This document shows, piece by piece, positions 9,559 through 20,582 of a stretch of 64,000 bases of DNA. The DNA comes from Blastococcus sp. TF02-09 (lineage in GTDB: Bacteria > Actinomycetota > Actinomycetes > Mycobacteriales > Geodermatophilaceae). The first letter of the stretch is position 1. Every line of letters begins with the position of its first letter. Location of the stretch: NCBI RefSeq assembly GCF_003319105.1, contig NZ_QOHH01000001.1:434001-498000 (forward strand). Direction: 5' to 3'. The position numbers were made by a program, and so were the translations under genes. The notes under the pieces were generated by a model. It made no database searches. It was not told the origin of the DNA and saw only the letters and a program-made list of their open reading frames with translations.

Positions 9559-10307
9559 GCCCGCTCCCCCAGCAGCTGCTCCAGGTCGGTGACGACGACG
9601 TCGGCGCCGGCGGCGGCCAGGTCGTCGGCCTGCCCCACCCGGTCCACGCCCACGACGAAGCCGAAGTGCCCCGCGCGACCGGCGGCCACCCCGGACAGCG
9701 CGTCCTCGAAGACCACCGCCTCGGCGGGCTCCACGCCCAGCCGCCGGGCCCCCGCCAGGAAGGTGTCGGGGGCCGGCTTTCCCTTCAGGCTCTCGCGGGC
9801 GGCGACGACGCCGTCCACCCGCGCGTCGATCAGGTCGGCGAACCCGCCGGCGGCGATGACCTGCTCCCCGTTGGCCGATGCCGTGACCACCGCGGTGGGG
9901 AGGCCGGCCTCCTTGACGGCCTGGAGGTAGCGCACCGAACCCGGGTACACCTCCACGCCGTTCTCCTCGAGTTCGCGCAGGACCAGCGCGTTCTTGCGGG
10001 TGGCGATCGCCTGGACGGTCGAGGCGTCCGGCGGGTCGTCGGGACCGCCCTCGGGGAGGGTGATGCCGCGGCTGGCGAGGAAGCCGCGCACGCCGTCGGC
10101 CCGGTGCTTGCCGTCGACGAAGCTGTTGTAGTCGGACTGGCTGAACTCCGGCTGCGCGGGGTCGAACCGGTGCAGGAACTCGTCGAAGGTGCGTTTCCAG
10201 GCGGCCATGTGCACGGTGGCCGTGCGGGTCAGCACGCCGTCGAGGTCGAAGAGGCAGGCGCGGACGGACTCGGGCAGCCCCAGGCGGGATCCAGGCACGG
10301 CAGGCAC
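9555..10307 (-). CDS. Beta-phosphoglucomutase-type HAD phosphatase
   Basis: A 250-residue HAD protein. The nucleophile motif is F-D-L-D-G-V-L (Asp ~21, general acid Asp ~23), followed by an alpha-helical cap with W-K-R-T-F-D-E-F. Motif II T-A-S-A-N follows, then Lys in K-G-K-P-A-P-D-T-F and the acidic E-D-A-L-S-G-V pair. The cap type and K-P-x-P-D match beta-phosphoglucomutase, which converts beta-glucose-1-phosphate to glucose-6-phosphate, the step after a GH65 phosphorylase. It overlaps the GH65 gene by 4 nt and is first in that two-gene operon. The start is GTG 10307; an in-frame GTG at 10298 is also plausible. Confidence 0.87.
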   Translation of the reverse strand: MPAVPGSRLGLPESVRACLFDLDGVLTRTATVHMAAWKRTFDEFLHRFDPAQPEFSQSDYNSFVDGKHRADGVRGFLASRGITLPEGGPDDPPDASTVQAIATRKNALVLRELEENGVEVYPGSVRYLQAVKEAGLPTAVVTASANGEQVIAAGGFADLIDARVDGVVAARESLKGKPAPDTFLAGARRLGVEPAEAVVFEDALSGVAAGRAGHFGFVVGVDRVGQADDLAAAGADVVVTDLEQLLGERA

Positions 10308-10385
10308 GCTACCGGCGCCGACGTTGCCGCACCGTTCCGACGCTGCATCGGTCGTGTGCCGACGCGCGCGAGCCGCCGCTGCTGC

Positions 10386-10391
10386 CTAGGG
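10386..10391 (+). promoter_or_regulatory. Putative -10 box upstream of PEBP gene
   Basis: TAGGGT, the same -10-like hexamer found upstream of other genes in the window. It would place transcription start near 10398, about 57 nt before the ATG, leaving room for the GAGAGGA ribosome-binding site. No clear -35 is visible. Confidence 0.35.
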
Positions 10392-10454
10392 TCGCGACGA
10401 GGGCGCGCCAGCACCAGGTCGCGCCCGTCCCGCTCCGTCGACGAGAGGACCGAC

Positions 10455-11000
10455 ATGGCCGACCGGCCGCTGCCCCCGAACCCGTACGACTTCCTGCCGC
10501 AGGTGCCCTCGTTCACCGTCACCAGCACCGACGTCACCGACGGCGCGACCCTGCCCATGCCGCACGTCAGCGGGGTGATGGGCGCGGGCGGGGAGGACCG
10601 CTCGCCGCAGCTGTCCTGGTCGGGGTTCCCGGAAGGCACGCGCAGCTTCGCCGTCACCGTCTACGACCCGGACGCACCGACGGCCAGCGGCTTCTGGCAC
10701 TGGGCGGTGGCCAACATCCCCGCCTCCGTCACCGAGCTGCCCGCCGACGCCGGCAACAAGGACGCCCCGCAGCTGCCCCCGGGGGTGGTGCAGCTGCGCA
10801 ACGACGGCGGCTTCGCGGGGTACGTCGGGGCCGCTCCCCCGGCCGGCCACGGACCGCACCGCTACTTCGTCGTCGTGCACGCCGTGGGCACCGACAAGCT
10901 GGACGTCGACGGCGACACCACCCCGGCCGTCCTCGGCTTCAACCTGTTCTTCCAGACGCTGGCTCGGGCGACGCTGGTCGTCACCTACGAGGAAAGCTGA
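10455..11000 (+). CDS. YbhB/YbcL-type PEBP family protein
   Basis: A 181-residue cytosolic protein starting at ATG 10455 behind GAGAGGACC. It has the bacterial phosphatidylethanolamine-binding-protein signatures: [10 protein letters not shown] near 50, the D-P-D-A-P-T ligand loop followed by [10 protein letters not shown], and [13 protein letters not shown] near 130. The fold binds small anionic ligands. Escherichia coli YbhB/YbcL and relatives are linked to kinase inhibition or stress, but a bacterial function is not settled. It stands alone between opposed genes. Confidence 0.9.
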   Translation: MADRPLPPNPYDFLPQVPSFTVTSTDVTDGATLPMPHVSGVMGAGGEDRSPQLSWSGFPEGTRSFAVTVYDPDAPTASGFWHWAVANIPASVTELPADAGNKDAPQLPPGVVQLRNDGGFAGYVGAAPPAGHGPHRYFVVVHAVGTDKLDVDGDTTPAVLGFNLFFQTLARATLVVTYEES

Positions 11001-11001
11001 G

Positions 11002-11808
11002 TCAGGGCAGGCCGGCGACGGCGACCCGCGCGAGCCAGGCGAAGCCGACCCGCTCGTAGACGCGGGCCACGTCGTCGTCGCCGGCCGCCAAGAACACCAG
11101 GTCCGCGGTCTCGCGCGCGTGGGCGACCAGCGCGGAGGCGATGCCGGCGCCCAGCCCGCGGCCACGCAGGTGCGGACTGGTCGCCAGCCCCAGGATCTCG
11201 CTGACCACGGTGCCGTCGACGTCCACGGGCTGGTGCAGCCCGACGGCCACCGGCGCGCCGCGCTCGATGGCGACCATCATCACGGTCCGGCCGGTCGCGA
11301 TCCGCTCGCGCAGCGCGGCCGTGGTCGCGGCGTCCCGGGCCGCCGGATCGGGCCGGGTGGCCTGCACGTCGTCCGGTCCCCCCGGGTGGGCGAACGCGAC
11401 CGCGGAGACCTCCTGGTAGTGCGGCAGCTCGGGGTCGTCGGCACCCACGAGGTAGAGCCGCACCCCCGCCGGCAGCAGCAGCTCGACCGGCTCGTCGGCC
11501 ACCAGCAGCGGCAGCTCCTCCACCACGAGGCCCGCCGCGCGCGCGGCCGCGCCCACCTCGGGCCTGCGCTGCGGGAGCCACTCGAGGGCGACCGGCAGGT
11601 CCGCCTCCTGCTGCAGCGCCGTCGCCGCGCGCACGTCGGCGACGGTCACCCGCGACTCGGTGCCCCGCCGGGGGCGGGCCGGATAGGGCCAGGCCGGATC
11701 GCCGACCGGGACGTCGAGGGCGCCGGCGCGCTCGATCCGTGCGTCCGCGAGCGGTGCGGCGGAGTGGTAGCGCTCGATGCACTCGAGCAGTCCCGGGCGG
11801 GCTGGCAC
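11002..11808 (-). CDS. GNAT family N-acetyltransferase (two-domain)
   Basis: A 268-residue product. The C-terminal ~130 residues form a GNAT domain with [18 protein letters not shown] (motif A, acetyl-CoA pyrophosphate loop) and [10 protein letters not shown] near the end. The N-terminal half looks like a degenerate second domain, with a W-L-P-Q-R-R-P-E-V stretch similar to other actinobacterial tandem GNATs. GTG 11808 is chosen because TAGGGT ends 7 nt upstream, consistent with leaderless transcription; ATG 11865 would add 19 low-complexity residues. It is divergent from coaA across 123 bp. The substrate is unknown. Confidence 0.8.
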   Translation of the reverse strand: MPARPGLLECIERYHSAAPLADARIERAGALDVPVGDPAWPYPARPRRGTESRVTVADVRAATALQQEADLPVALEWLPQRRPEVGAAARAAGLVVEELPLLVADEPVELLLPAGVRLYLVGADDPELPHYQEVSAVAFAHPGGPDDVQATRPDPAARDAATTAALRERIATGRTVMMVAIERGAPVAVGLHQPVDVDGTVVSEILGLATSPHLRGRGLGAGIASALVAHARETADLVFLAAGDDDVARVYERVGFAWLARVAVAGLP

Positions 11809-11815
11809 AGCGCGA

Positions 11816-11821
11816 ACCCTA
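11816..11821 (-). promoter_or_regulatory. Putative -10 box for leaderless GNAT transcript
   Basis: TAGGGT on the minus strand, 7 nt before GTG 11808, which puts the expected first transcribed base at or next to the start codon. Confidence 0.4.
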
Positions 11822-11931
11822 GACCGGCCCGGCGGCGGGGCATCCCCCGCGCGGGCCGCGACCATGCCTTCCCCACCCGCACGGGTGACCCGCGCGCAGG
11901 GCCCCGGAGGGCCGGACGGCACCATGGGGGC

Positions 11932-12885
11932 GTGACGGCAGGGACGCGCGGCTCCATCTCGCCCTACGCGGTGTTCGACCGCGCCTCGTGGCGGGCGCTG
12001 GCCGCGGGGTCGCAGCTCCCGCTGGACGAGGCGGACCTCTCCGCGCTCGCTTCGCTGGGTGACCGCATCGACCTCGACGAGGTGGCCACGGTGTACCTGC
12101 CGCTGGCTCGGCTGCTGCACCTGCACGTCACCGCCAGCCGCAGCCTGTGGGCGGCGCAGAGCGAGTTCCTCGGCGACTCCACGGCCAAGGTGCCCTTCGT
12201 CATCGCGGTCGCGGGCAGCGTCGCCGTCGGCAAGAGCACCACGGCCCGGCTGCTGCAGACGCTGCTCGCCGCCGGCCCCGGCTCGCCGCGCGTCGACCTG
12301 GTCACCACCGACGGGTTCCTGCTGCCCAACGCCGTCCTCGAGGCCCGGGGCCTGATGGGGCGCAAGGGCTTTCCCGAGAGCTACGACCGCCGGGCGCTGC
12401 TGCGCTTCCTCGCCGACGTGAAGAGCGGCCGCGAGGAGGTTTTCGCGCCGGTCTACGACCACCAGTCCTACGACATCGTGCCCGGCCGGCAGCAGGCCGT
12501 GGACCGGCCCGACATCCTGGTCGTCGAGGGGCTCAACGTGCTGCAGGCGGGACCCCGCCCCGACGGCACCGCGCCGGAGGTGTTCGCCTCGGACTTCTTC
12601 GACTTCTCCGTCTACGTCGACGCCTCCGAGAGCGACATCCAGACCTGGTACGTGGAGCGGTTCCTGGCGCTGCGCCGGACGGCGTTCGCCGACTCCACCG
12701 CCTTCTTCCACCGGTTCGCCGCACTGACCGACGACCAGGCGCGGGATACCGCGCTGGGCATCTGGTCGGCGGTCAACGCGCCCAACCTGCGCTCGAACAT
12801 CGCACCCACGAGGTCCCGGGCGCGGCTCGTCCTGCAGAAGGCGGCCGACCACTCCGTGCGGCGGATCCTGCTCCGCAAGCTCTGA
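11932..12885 (+). CDS. coaA: Type I pantothenate kinase
   Basis: Catalyses ATP-dependent phosphorylation of pantothenate, the first step of coenzyme A synthesis. At 317 residues it has the usual bacterial CoaA/PanK-I length. Visible motifs are the N-terminal [11 protein letters not shown], the P-loop [10 protein letters not shown] (~94-103), [23 protein letters not shown] and [10 protein letters not shown]. The C-terminal W-x-x-V-N-x-P-N-L-x-x-N-I motif shared with mycobacterial CoaA is also present. GTG 11932 is the first start that gives the family N-terminus. The enzyme is normally feedback-inhibited by CoA. Confidence 0.97.
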   Translation: MTAGTRGSISPYAVFDRASWRALAAGSQLPLDEADLSALASLGDRIDLDEVATVYLPLARLLHLHVTASRSLWAAQSEFLGDSTAKVPFVIAVAGSVAVGKSTTARLLQTLLAAGPGSPRVDLVTTDGFLLPNAVLEARGLMGRKGFPESYDRRALLRFLADVKSGREEVFAPVYDHQSYDIVPGRQQAVDRPDILVVEGLNVLQAGPRPDGTAPEVFASDFFDFSVYVDASESDIQTWYVERFLALRRTAFADSTAFFHRFAALTDDQARDTALGIWSAVNAPNLRSNIAPTRSRARLVLQKAADHSVRRILLRKL

Positions 12886-12935
12886 CCGGCGGCCGCGGCC
12901 GTTGGCAACTTCGCACCACCCGGCGGGATGACTTG

Positions 12936-12949
12936 GTGACCTGGGTCAC
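12936..12949. promoter_or_regulatory. CRP/GlxR-like palindrome upstream of DUF5999 gene
   Basis: GTGA-CCTGGG-TCAC, inside a 16-bp dyad with 7-bp arms GGTGACC / GGTCACC (12935-12950). It fits the actinobacterial CRP/GlxR core GTGA-N6-TCAC and lies ~100 bp before the small gene's ATG. Binding is inferred, not shown. Confidence 0.4.
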
Positions 12950-13048
12950 CGAGACGCGGCGAGCACGCGCGCACACTGGCAGTGGTCGGTGATCGATCGC
13001 TCACCCGCAGTCAGCTGAGCTCACGAGGCTCGAACGGACGGAACCGCC

Positions 13049-13252
13049 ATGTGCCCCCACGTCACGCCCTGCCCCGACGCCGCCAGCGAGGCGCGCGACC
13101 TCGCCGCCATCGTGCGCAGCCACCCCGAGCAGGGCTGGAACCTGCTGTGCAACGGCGTCGTCCTCTTCGACGACGACGGCGAGCTGCTGCCCGACGGCCG
13201 CGCGATCAGCCACCCGCACACCTGGCTGGCTCCGGAGCCGGCCGGCGCCTGA
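13049..13252 (+). CDS. DUF5999 family small protein
   Basis: A 67-residue protein starting at ATG 13049 behind GGACGGAACC. The N-terminal M-C-P-H-V-T-P-C-P-D, the central H-P-E-Q-G-W-N-L-L-C-N-G-V-V-L-F and the D-x-G-E-L-L-P-D-G-R stretch are characteristic of DUF5999, a small family widespread in Actinomycetota. Three Cys and several His suggest possible metal or redox chemistry, but the function is unknown. A CRP-like palindrome lies in its upstream region and a very strong hairpin covers its stop codon. Confidence 0.85.
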   Translation: MCPHVTPCPDAASEARDLAAIVRSHPEQGWNLLCNGVVLFDDDGELLPDGRAISHPHTWLAPEPAGA

Positions 13253-13289
13253 CCGCGGGGCGGCCCGGGACACCCGGGCCGCCGCGGTC
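13251..13289. terminator. Bidirectional terminator hairpin
   Basis: GC-rich arms of 17-19 bases (starting GACCGCGG and ending CCGCGGTC) around an ACA loop, with a 2-base bulge. It overlaps the stop codons of both convergent genes (13250-13252 and 13288-13290). No T-run follows. Confidence 0.6.
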
Positions 13290-13872
13290 ACCTCCCCGCC
13301 CGGTGGGCGACGTCCTCCAGGTTCCCCCGGTAGTCGCGCCACCAGTCGGCGTCCCGCTCGGGCAGGTTGTCGCCAACGCCCTGGTTCCCCACCGAGCTGT
13401 CGACCAGCTCGCGGACGATGTCGGCGTGCCCGGCGTGCCGGTGCGTCTCCGCGATGACGTGCACCAGCACCCGGTGCAGGGTCACCTCCGGCCGCGACCA
13501 CCACGGCACCCGCCCGCCGGCGTCGAGCGGCAGCTCCGCGACGGTGGCGTCGGTGAGCGCCCACGCGCGGCGGTAGAGGGCGAGGACGTCGGCCCGGGAC
13601 TCCTCCTCCGTGGCCCACATGTCGGAGTTGGGCTCGCCCTCCTCGGCCATCCACGCCTCGACCTCGGGCACGCGGCGGCCGAACACCGGGCCGAAGTAGC
13701 CCATCTCCACGTACGCCAGGTGCTTGAGCAGCCCCAGCAGGTTGGTACCGGTCGGGGTGAGCGGGCGGCGGGCGTCGTACTCGGGGAGGCCGTCGAGCTT
13801 GAACACCAGCACGTCCCGGCCCTCCTGGAGGTAGGTGCGCAGGTCGGCCTTGGCGTCGTCGTCAGGGGTCAC
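13288..13872 (-). CDS. DinB family protein (DUF664)
   Basis: A 194-residue four-helix-bundle protein starting at GTG 13872. The typical DinB/YfiT pattern is present: the first helix with H-L-A-Y-V-E-M-G-Y-F, then V-L-V-H-V-I-A-E-T-H-R-H-A-G-H-A-D-I-V-R-E, where three His positions normally hold a divalent metal. Characterised relatives include mycothiol- or bacillithiol-dependent transferases, so a mycothiol-linked role is possible in an actinobacterium but is not shown here. It ends in the shared hairpin with the DUF5999 gene, and gcvP starts its own unit upstream (stop at 13935). Confidence 0.85.
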   Translation of the reverse strand: MTPDDDAKADLRTYLQEGRDVLVFKLDGLPEYDARRPLTPTGTNLLGLLKHLAYVEMGYFGPVFGRRVPEVEAWMAEEGEPNSDMWATEEESRADVLALYRRAWALTDATVAELPLDAGGRVPWWSRPEVTLHRVLVHVIAETHRHAGHADIVRELVDSSVGNQGVGDNLPERDADWWRDYRGNLEDVAHRAGR

Positions 13873-13934
13873 GGGCGACACCGTCGCACGGGGGTACGAC
13901 GGCGTCGACCGGGTCGCCCCACTCCCCCGGCGGC

Positions 13935-16976
<3,042 letters not shown>

Positions 16977-16983
16977 TGCCAGA

Positions 16984-16989
16984 ACGCTA
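16984..16989 (-). promoter_or_regulatory. Putative -10 box of gcvP
   Basis: TAGCGT on the minus strand, 7 nt before GTG 16976. It lies just after a hairpin (16997-17013), so gcvP probably has its own promoter apart from the merR gene upstream. Confidence 0.4.
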
Positions 16990-16996
16990 CAACATG

Positions 16997-17013
16997 GTCG
17001 GCCTCCGGCCGAC
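16997..17013 (-). terminator. Hairpin between merR and gcvP
   Basis: Perfect 7-bp arms GTCGGCC / GGCCGAC with a 3-nt loop, followed on the minus strand by CATGTTGT. It may be a weak intrinsic terminator for the MerR gene. Confidence 0.45.
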
Positions 17014-17105
17014 ACCGCGACCACGTGCCGTCCCGGCCAGGCGGAGCCCAGGCGTCGCGCCTGCGCGGACCCCTCCGGGGCCCACTCGGCACGACGACGA
17101 ACCAA

Positions 17106-17675
17106 CTACATCGCGCGGCGGCGGCGGCGCAGGGAGAGCTCGTCGTCGGCGGCGGCCGCGGGGGCACCGTCGAGGCGCTCGGCCGGGAGCTCGGCCAACT
17201 CACCGGAGAGCTCGCGCAGCGCACCGGAGACGGCGATGCCGAAGACGCCCTGCCCGCCGGCCAGCAGGTCGACGACCTCCTCGGCGGAGGTGCACTCGTA
17301 GACGGTGGCCCCGTCGGAGAAGAGCGTCACGTTGGCGAGGTCCTTGATGCCGCGGTTGCGCAGGTGGTCGACGGCCTTGCGGATGTTCTGCAGGGAGACG
17401 CCGGTGTCCAGGAGCCGCTTGACGACCTTGAGGACCAGGATGTCGCGGAAGGAGTAGAGCCGCTGCGTGCCCGAACCGGTGGCGCTGCGCACCGAGGGGG
17501 CGACGAGGCCGGTACGGGCCCAGTAGTCGAGCTGCCGGTAGGTGATCCCCGCAGCGGCGCAGGCGGTCGGGCCGCGGTAACCGACCAGGTCGGTGTCGAC
17601 CTCGTCGTACGCGGGGGCCCCGACTGCGGCGTCGCTGAAGAGCTGACCCTGGGAACCCTTGTCCTGGTCGCTCAC
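17106..17675 (-). CDS. MerR family regulator (Rv1830-like)
   Basis: A 189-residue regulator. A MerR-type winged helix begins at Y-R-G-P-T-A-C-A-A-A-G-I-T-Y-R-Q-L-D-Y-W-A-R-T-G-L-V. An R-L-Y-S-F-R-D-I-L-V-L wing follows, then the N-I-R-K-A-V-D-H-L dimer helix and a C-terminal domain without the metal-binding Cys of classical MerR. The position directly before gcvP matches M. tuberculosis Rv1830 (reported as ResR/McdR, a growth and division regulator). Start GTG 17675 is chosen because AGGGAGGA lies 7-8 nt upstream; the open frame back to 17723 has no such site. Confidence 0.87.
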   Translation of the reverse strand: MSDQDKGSQGQLFSDAAVGAPAYDEVDTDLVGYRGPTACAAAGITYRQLDYWARTGLVAPSVRSATGSGTQRLYSFRDILVLKVVKRLLDTGVSLQNIRKAVDHLRNRGIKDLANVTLFSDGATVYECTSAEEVVDLLAGGQGVFGIAVSGALRELSGELAELPAERLDGAPAAAADDELSLRRRRRAM

Positions 17676-17942
17676 GTCGGCGTCCTCCCTCTGTCCCACC
17701 CCGCTCGCGCGGTGCGGGTCCACGGCTGGTCACCCTGGTCGCAGGCCCGGGACTGCAGCCACCGACACCGGGTCTCACACCGTTGTTGTTCGCCGACCGT
17801 AAGCCGGGCCCGAGGGTGGGTCAACTGAGCGGGGCGGCGTGTTGCACCGGTCATCATTTCGAGTGGAGGACACCCACCGACCTGCCGATCGTCAGATCTT
17901 GCCAGCGGTGGGGCGCCTGGGACGGGTGGTGCGTCCCGTGAC

Positions 17943-18443
17943 CTACGCGGGACCGCCGGACCCTCCACCCGACCCGGAGCCCGCACCGAAGTCCTCCGGC
18001 GAGATCTGGTCGAGGAACTCGCGGAACTTCTCGACCTCGTCCTCCTGCTCGTCGGGGATCTCGATCCCGACCTCGTCGAGCAGGTCGTCGGCGCCGAAGA
18101 TCGGCGAGCCGGTCCGGACGGCGAGCGCCACCGCGTCCGAGGGGCGCGCGCTGACCACCCGCTCCTCACCGAGGACCAGCTCGGCGATGTAGATGCCGTC
18201 GCGCATCTCGGTGATGTGCACGGCCTCGAGCTCGGCGCCCAGGGCGGTGATGACCTCGCGGAGCAGGTCGTGGGTCATGGGGCGCGCCGGGCGGACGCCC
18301 TGCTGCTCGAACGCGATGGCCGCGGCCTCGACCGCGCCGATCCAGATCGGCAGGTACCGCTCCCCCTGCGTCTCCTTGAGCAGCAGGATCGGCTGGTTCC
18401 CGGGCAGCTCCACCCGGACGCCGACGACTCGAAGCTCCTGCAC
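17943..18443 (-). CDS. Bifunctional nuclease family protein (DUF151, Rv1829-like)
   Basis: A 166-residue protein of the PF02577 DNase/RNase family, starting at GTG 18443 behind GAGGGAG. It has the family signatures L-P-I-W-I-G-x-x-E-A-x-A-I near 32, R-P-M-T-H-D-L-L near 55 and S-A-R-P-S-D-A-V-A-L-A-V near 107. An acidic tail ends in a Gly/Ser-rich stretch. Family members from plants and mycobacteria were reported to have nuclease activity, though the catalytic residues are not well defined. It sits between the two MerR genes exactly as in Rv1828-Rv1830. Confidence 0.92.
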   Translation of the reverse strand: MQELRVVGVRVELPGNQPILLLKETQGERYLPIWIGAVEAAAIAFEQQGVRPARPMTHDLLREVITALGAELEAVHITEMRDGIYIAELVLGEERVVSARPSDAVALAVRTGSPIFGADDLLDEVGIEIPDEQEDEVEKFREFLDQISPEDFGAGSGSGGGSGGPA

Positions 18444-18565
18444 GGTACGGCTCCCTCGGCTGCGTGCCCGGCGTCCGGACCGACGACGTCGGCCGGTGGC
18501 GGGCGGGTGTGGTGACTGGATCGGGGCGGCTCTCGGGGACAGCGACTCGTCCACGGTACGCCCGG

Positions 18566-19300
18566 TCAGGGGCGCAGGAGATCCCGGAGTCGCGCCTCGA
18601 GCAGCGCCGTGTGCAGCTGCGCGGACAGGCCCGCCAGCTCGCGCAGCTTCTCGGTCGCGCGGGCGCGCGCCTCCTCGGAGCGCGCGCGCAGGACCGGCGC
18701 GACGAGCTGCTCCACGAGGCCGGCCTCGCGCTCCACGCCGCTGCGGTAGACGCGCAGGTGGCGCGGTTCGATGCCGTGCCGCGCGAGGCCCGCGGCGGCC
18801 CGGGCAACGGCGAGGTCGGCCACCGGGTGCCGGCCGTCGGCGTCGGTCGCGAGCAGGCCGAACTGCACGCAGTCGGCCAGCTGCTCGGGCTCCAGCCCGG
18901 CCGCGCGGGCGAACTGGTCCGGCGTGAGGGGTGCCGCCTCGCCGTCGGCGGTGCCGGGTGCGGGCGGTGGCGTGGTCGCGGGCGCCGACGTGCCCGGGAT
19001 CGGCTCGCCGCGGTCCAGTGCCTCGAGGTGGTCCTTGATCACCCGCAGCGGCAGGTAGTGGTCGCGCTGCGCCGTGAGCACGTACCGCAACCGGCTGACG
19101 TCCGCGCGGGAGAACTTCCGGTAGCCCGAGGGGGTGCGCTGGGGGTGCACCAGGTCCTCGGACTCGAGGTACCGGATCTTGCTGATCGTCACGTCGGGGA
19201 AGTCGTCGCGAAGAACAGCCAGCACCTCGCCGATGGTCAGGCGGGGCGTGTGCTGGTCGGCGGCGTCCCCGAGCGCGCCTCCGCGCTCGGGCACGCCCAC
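18566..19300 (-). CDS. ftsR: MerR family cell-division regulator FtsR-like (Rv1828-like)
   Basis: A 244-residue regulator. The winged-helix domain starts L-T-I-G-E-V-L-A-V-L and continues S-K-I-R-Y-L-E-S-E-D-L-V-x-P-Q-R-T-P-S-G-Y-R-K-F, the hallmark of the Rv1828/FtsR branch. A Pro/Ala-rich linker follows (~100-120), then a C-terminal helical domain unlike metal-sensing MerR proteins. In Corynebacterium glutamicum the orthologue activates ftsZ and is encoded next to the garA homologue odhI. The GTG start overlaps the garA stop by one base (TAGTG), so the two are translationally linked. Confidence 0.9.
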   Translation of the reverse strand: MGVPERGGALGDAADQHTPRLTIGEVLAVLRDDFPDVTISKIRYLESEDLVHPQRTPSGYRKFSRADVSRLRYVLTAQRDHYLPLRVIKDHLEALDRGEPIPGTSAPATTPPPAPGTADGEAAPLTPDQFARAAGLEPEQLADCVQFGLLATDADGRHPVADLAVARAAAGLARHGIEPRHLRVYRSGVEREAGLVEQLVAPVLRARSEEARARATEKLRELAGLSAQLHTALLEARLRDLLRP

Positions 19301-19821
19301 TAGCGCGCGGCCGGCTCGCCGGTCCGCGGACCGGTCAGGTACACCAGGCGGAACTTGCCGATCTGCACCTCGTCGCCCCCGGCGAGGGTCGCGACGTCGA
19401 CGGGCTCGCGGTTCACGTAGGTGCCGTTGAGGCTGCCGACGTCGTGCACCGAGAAACCGCCGCCCTCGCGGTGGAACTCCACGTGCCGGCGGCTGACCGT
19501 CACGTCGTCGAGGAAGATGTCGCTGTCGGGGTGGCGCCCGGCGGTCGTGACGTCCTGGTCGAGCAGGAAGCGGCTGCCCGCGTTGGGGCCGCGCTTGACG
19601 ACGAGCAGGGCCGACCCGGCCGGAAGGGACTCGACGGCGCCGGCGTGCGCGTCGGCAGCGGACTCCACCGTCGTCTCCGGCTGCTCACCGGAGTCCTCGC
19701 CGCCGACCTTCGGGATCACGCTGGTCGACTCGCCGACGCGCTCCGGGGAGAGCGCCGCGCCGCACTGCGCGCAGAAGCGACTGCCCTCGGGGTTCTCGTG
19801 TCCACATCGAGTGCAGTGCAC
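19300..19821 (-). CDS. garA: GarA/OdhI-type FHA protein with N-terminal zinc ribbon
   Basis: Phospho-switch protein. In mycobacteria and corynebacteria GarA/OdhI binds 2-oxoglutarate dehydrogenase and glutamate enzymes, and PknG/PknB phosphorylation of an N-terminal T-T motif makes it bind its own FHA domain instead. Here the FHA domain spans ~73-162 with G-R-H-P-D-S-D, S-R-R-H-V-E-F and L-N-G-T-Y-V-N. An E-T-T-V motif at 49-52 corresponds to the canonical E-T-T-S-V-F. Before it lies a four-Cys zinc ribbon (Cys 3, 6, 17, 20) that short GarA/OdhI proteins lack. Start GTG 19821 has GGAGGAGACG upstream. The gene lies between gcvH and ftsR as in Rv1826-Rv1828. Confidence 0.92.
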   Translation of the reverse strand: MHCTRCGHENPEGSRFCAQCGAALSPERVGESTSVIPKVGGEDSGEQPETTVESAADAHAGAVESLPAGSALLVVKRGPNAGSRFLLDQDVTTAGRHPDSDIFLDDVTVSRRHVEFHREGGGFSVHDVGSLNGTYVNREPVDVATLAGGDEVQIGKFRLVYLTGPRTGEPAAR

Positions 19822-20081
19822 GTTGCGTCTCCTCCGGTACGAGGGGCGTCGCCGCGGGCCTGGGGAGGCCGCGGGCGGCCGGCTGTCGACGGGCCGGTCG
19901 GTCCGTCGTGTGTCGGCCACCGCGGGTGCGGCGGGCCGTGGTCATGGAACCAGCGGTCGACCCGAGGGTCAACCGCACCTGCAGGGGTGGGGTGCGGCGC
20001 TGCGCGGCTGGTCGCCGGCTGCTCCGTGCCCTGTCGCGATCATAGTGAGCGGCGTGCGGTCGGGGCCCGCAGGCGGGGCCG

Positions 20082-20486
20082 TCAGGACCCGTCGACCAGC
20101 GCCTGGTAGGCGTCGGCGTCCAGCAGCGCCCCGATCGGGTCGCCCCCCTCGCCGGCCACGCTGATCTCCACCAGCCAGCCGGCCCCGTAGGGGTCGGCGT
20201 TGATCGTCTCGGGGGTGTCGGCCAGCGCCTCGTTGACCGCGGCCACGACGCCGGCGACGGGGGCGTAGACGTCGGACACCGACTTGGTGGACTCGACCTC
20301 GCCCATCGGCGTGCCCGGCCCGACCTCGTCACCGACCGACGGCAGCTGCACGAAGACGATGTCCCCCAGGGCGTCCTGGGCGTGGTCGGTGATGCCGACG
20401 CGGATGACGGTCGACGTGCCGTCGGTGCCCTGCACCAGCGCCCACTCGTGCTGGTCGGTGTAACGGCGGTCGTCAGGCGTGCTCAT
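20082..20486 (-). CDS. gcvH: Glycine cleavage system H protein
   Basis: Lipoyl carrier that shuttles the aminomethyl group between GcvP, GcvT and lipoamide dehydrogenase. It is 134 residues, a normal length. The lipoylation site is V-E-S-T-K-S-V-S-D (Lys68), between G-D-I-V-F-V-Q-L-P and V-Y-A-P-V-A-G, with the late N-x-D-P-Y-G-x-G-W motif. ATG 20486 gives the family N-terminus R-Y-T-D-x-H-E-W. It is the H protein for the gcvP encoded 3 kb downstream. Confidence 0.97.
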   Translation of the reverse strand: MSTPDDRRYTDQHEWALVQGTDGTSTVIRVGITDHAQDALGDIVFVQLPSVGDEVGPGTPMGEVESTKSVSDVYAPVAGVVAAVNEALADTPETINADPYGAGWLVEISVAGEGGDPIGALLDADAYQALVDGS

Positions 20487-20582
20487 GCAAGAAGCTTCCC
20501 ATCGTGGTGTGGTCGCGTACCGGCCCCGGTGCAGGGTCCCGCCCCGAGCGGAGCGAGGGGTGGGGGGCACCGGGGTCCTTCG

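Noticed and set aside
16977..17105. Possible glycine riboswitch upstream of gcvP
   Set aside because: Only a short 7-bp hairpin is present, the region is too short for the aptamer, and a -10 box 7 nt from the start codon leaves no leader.
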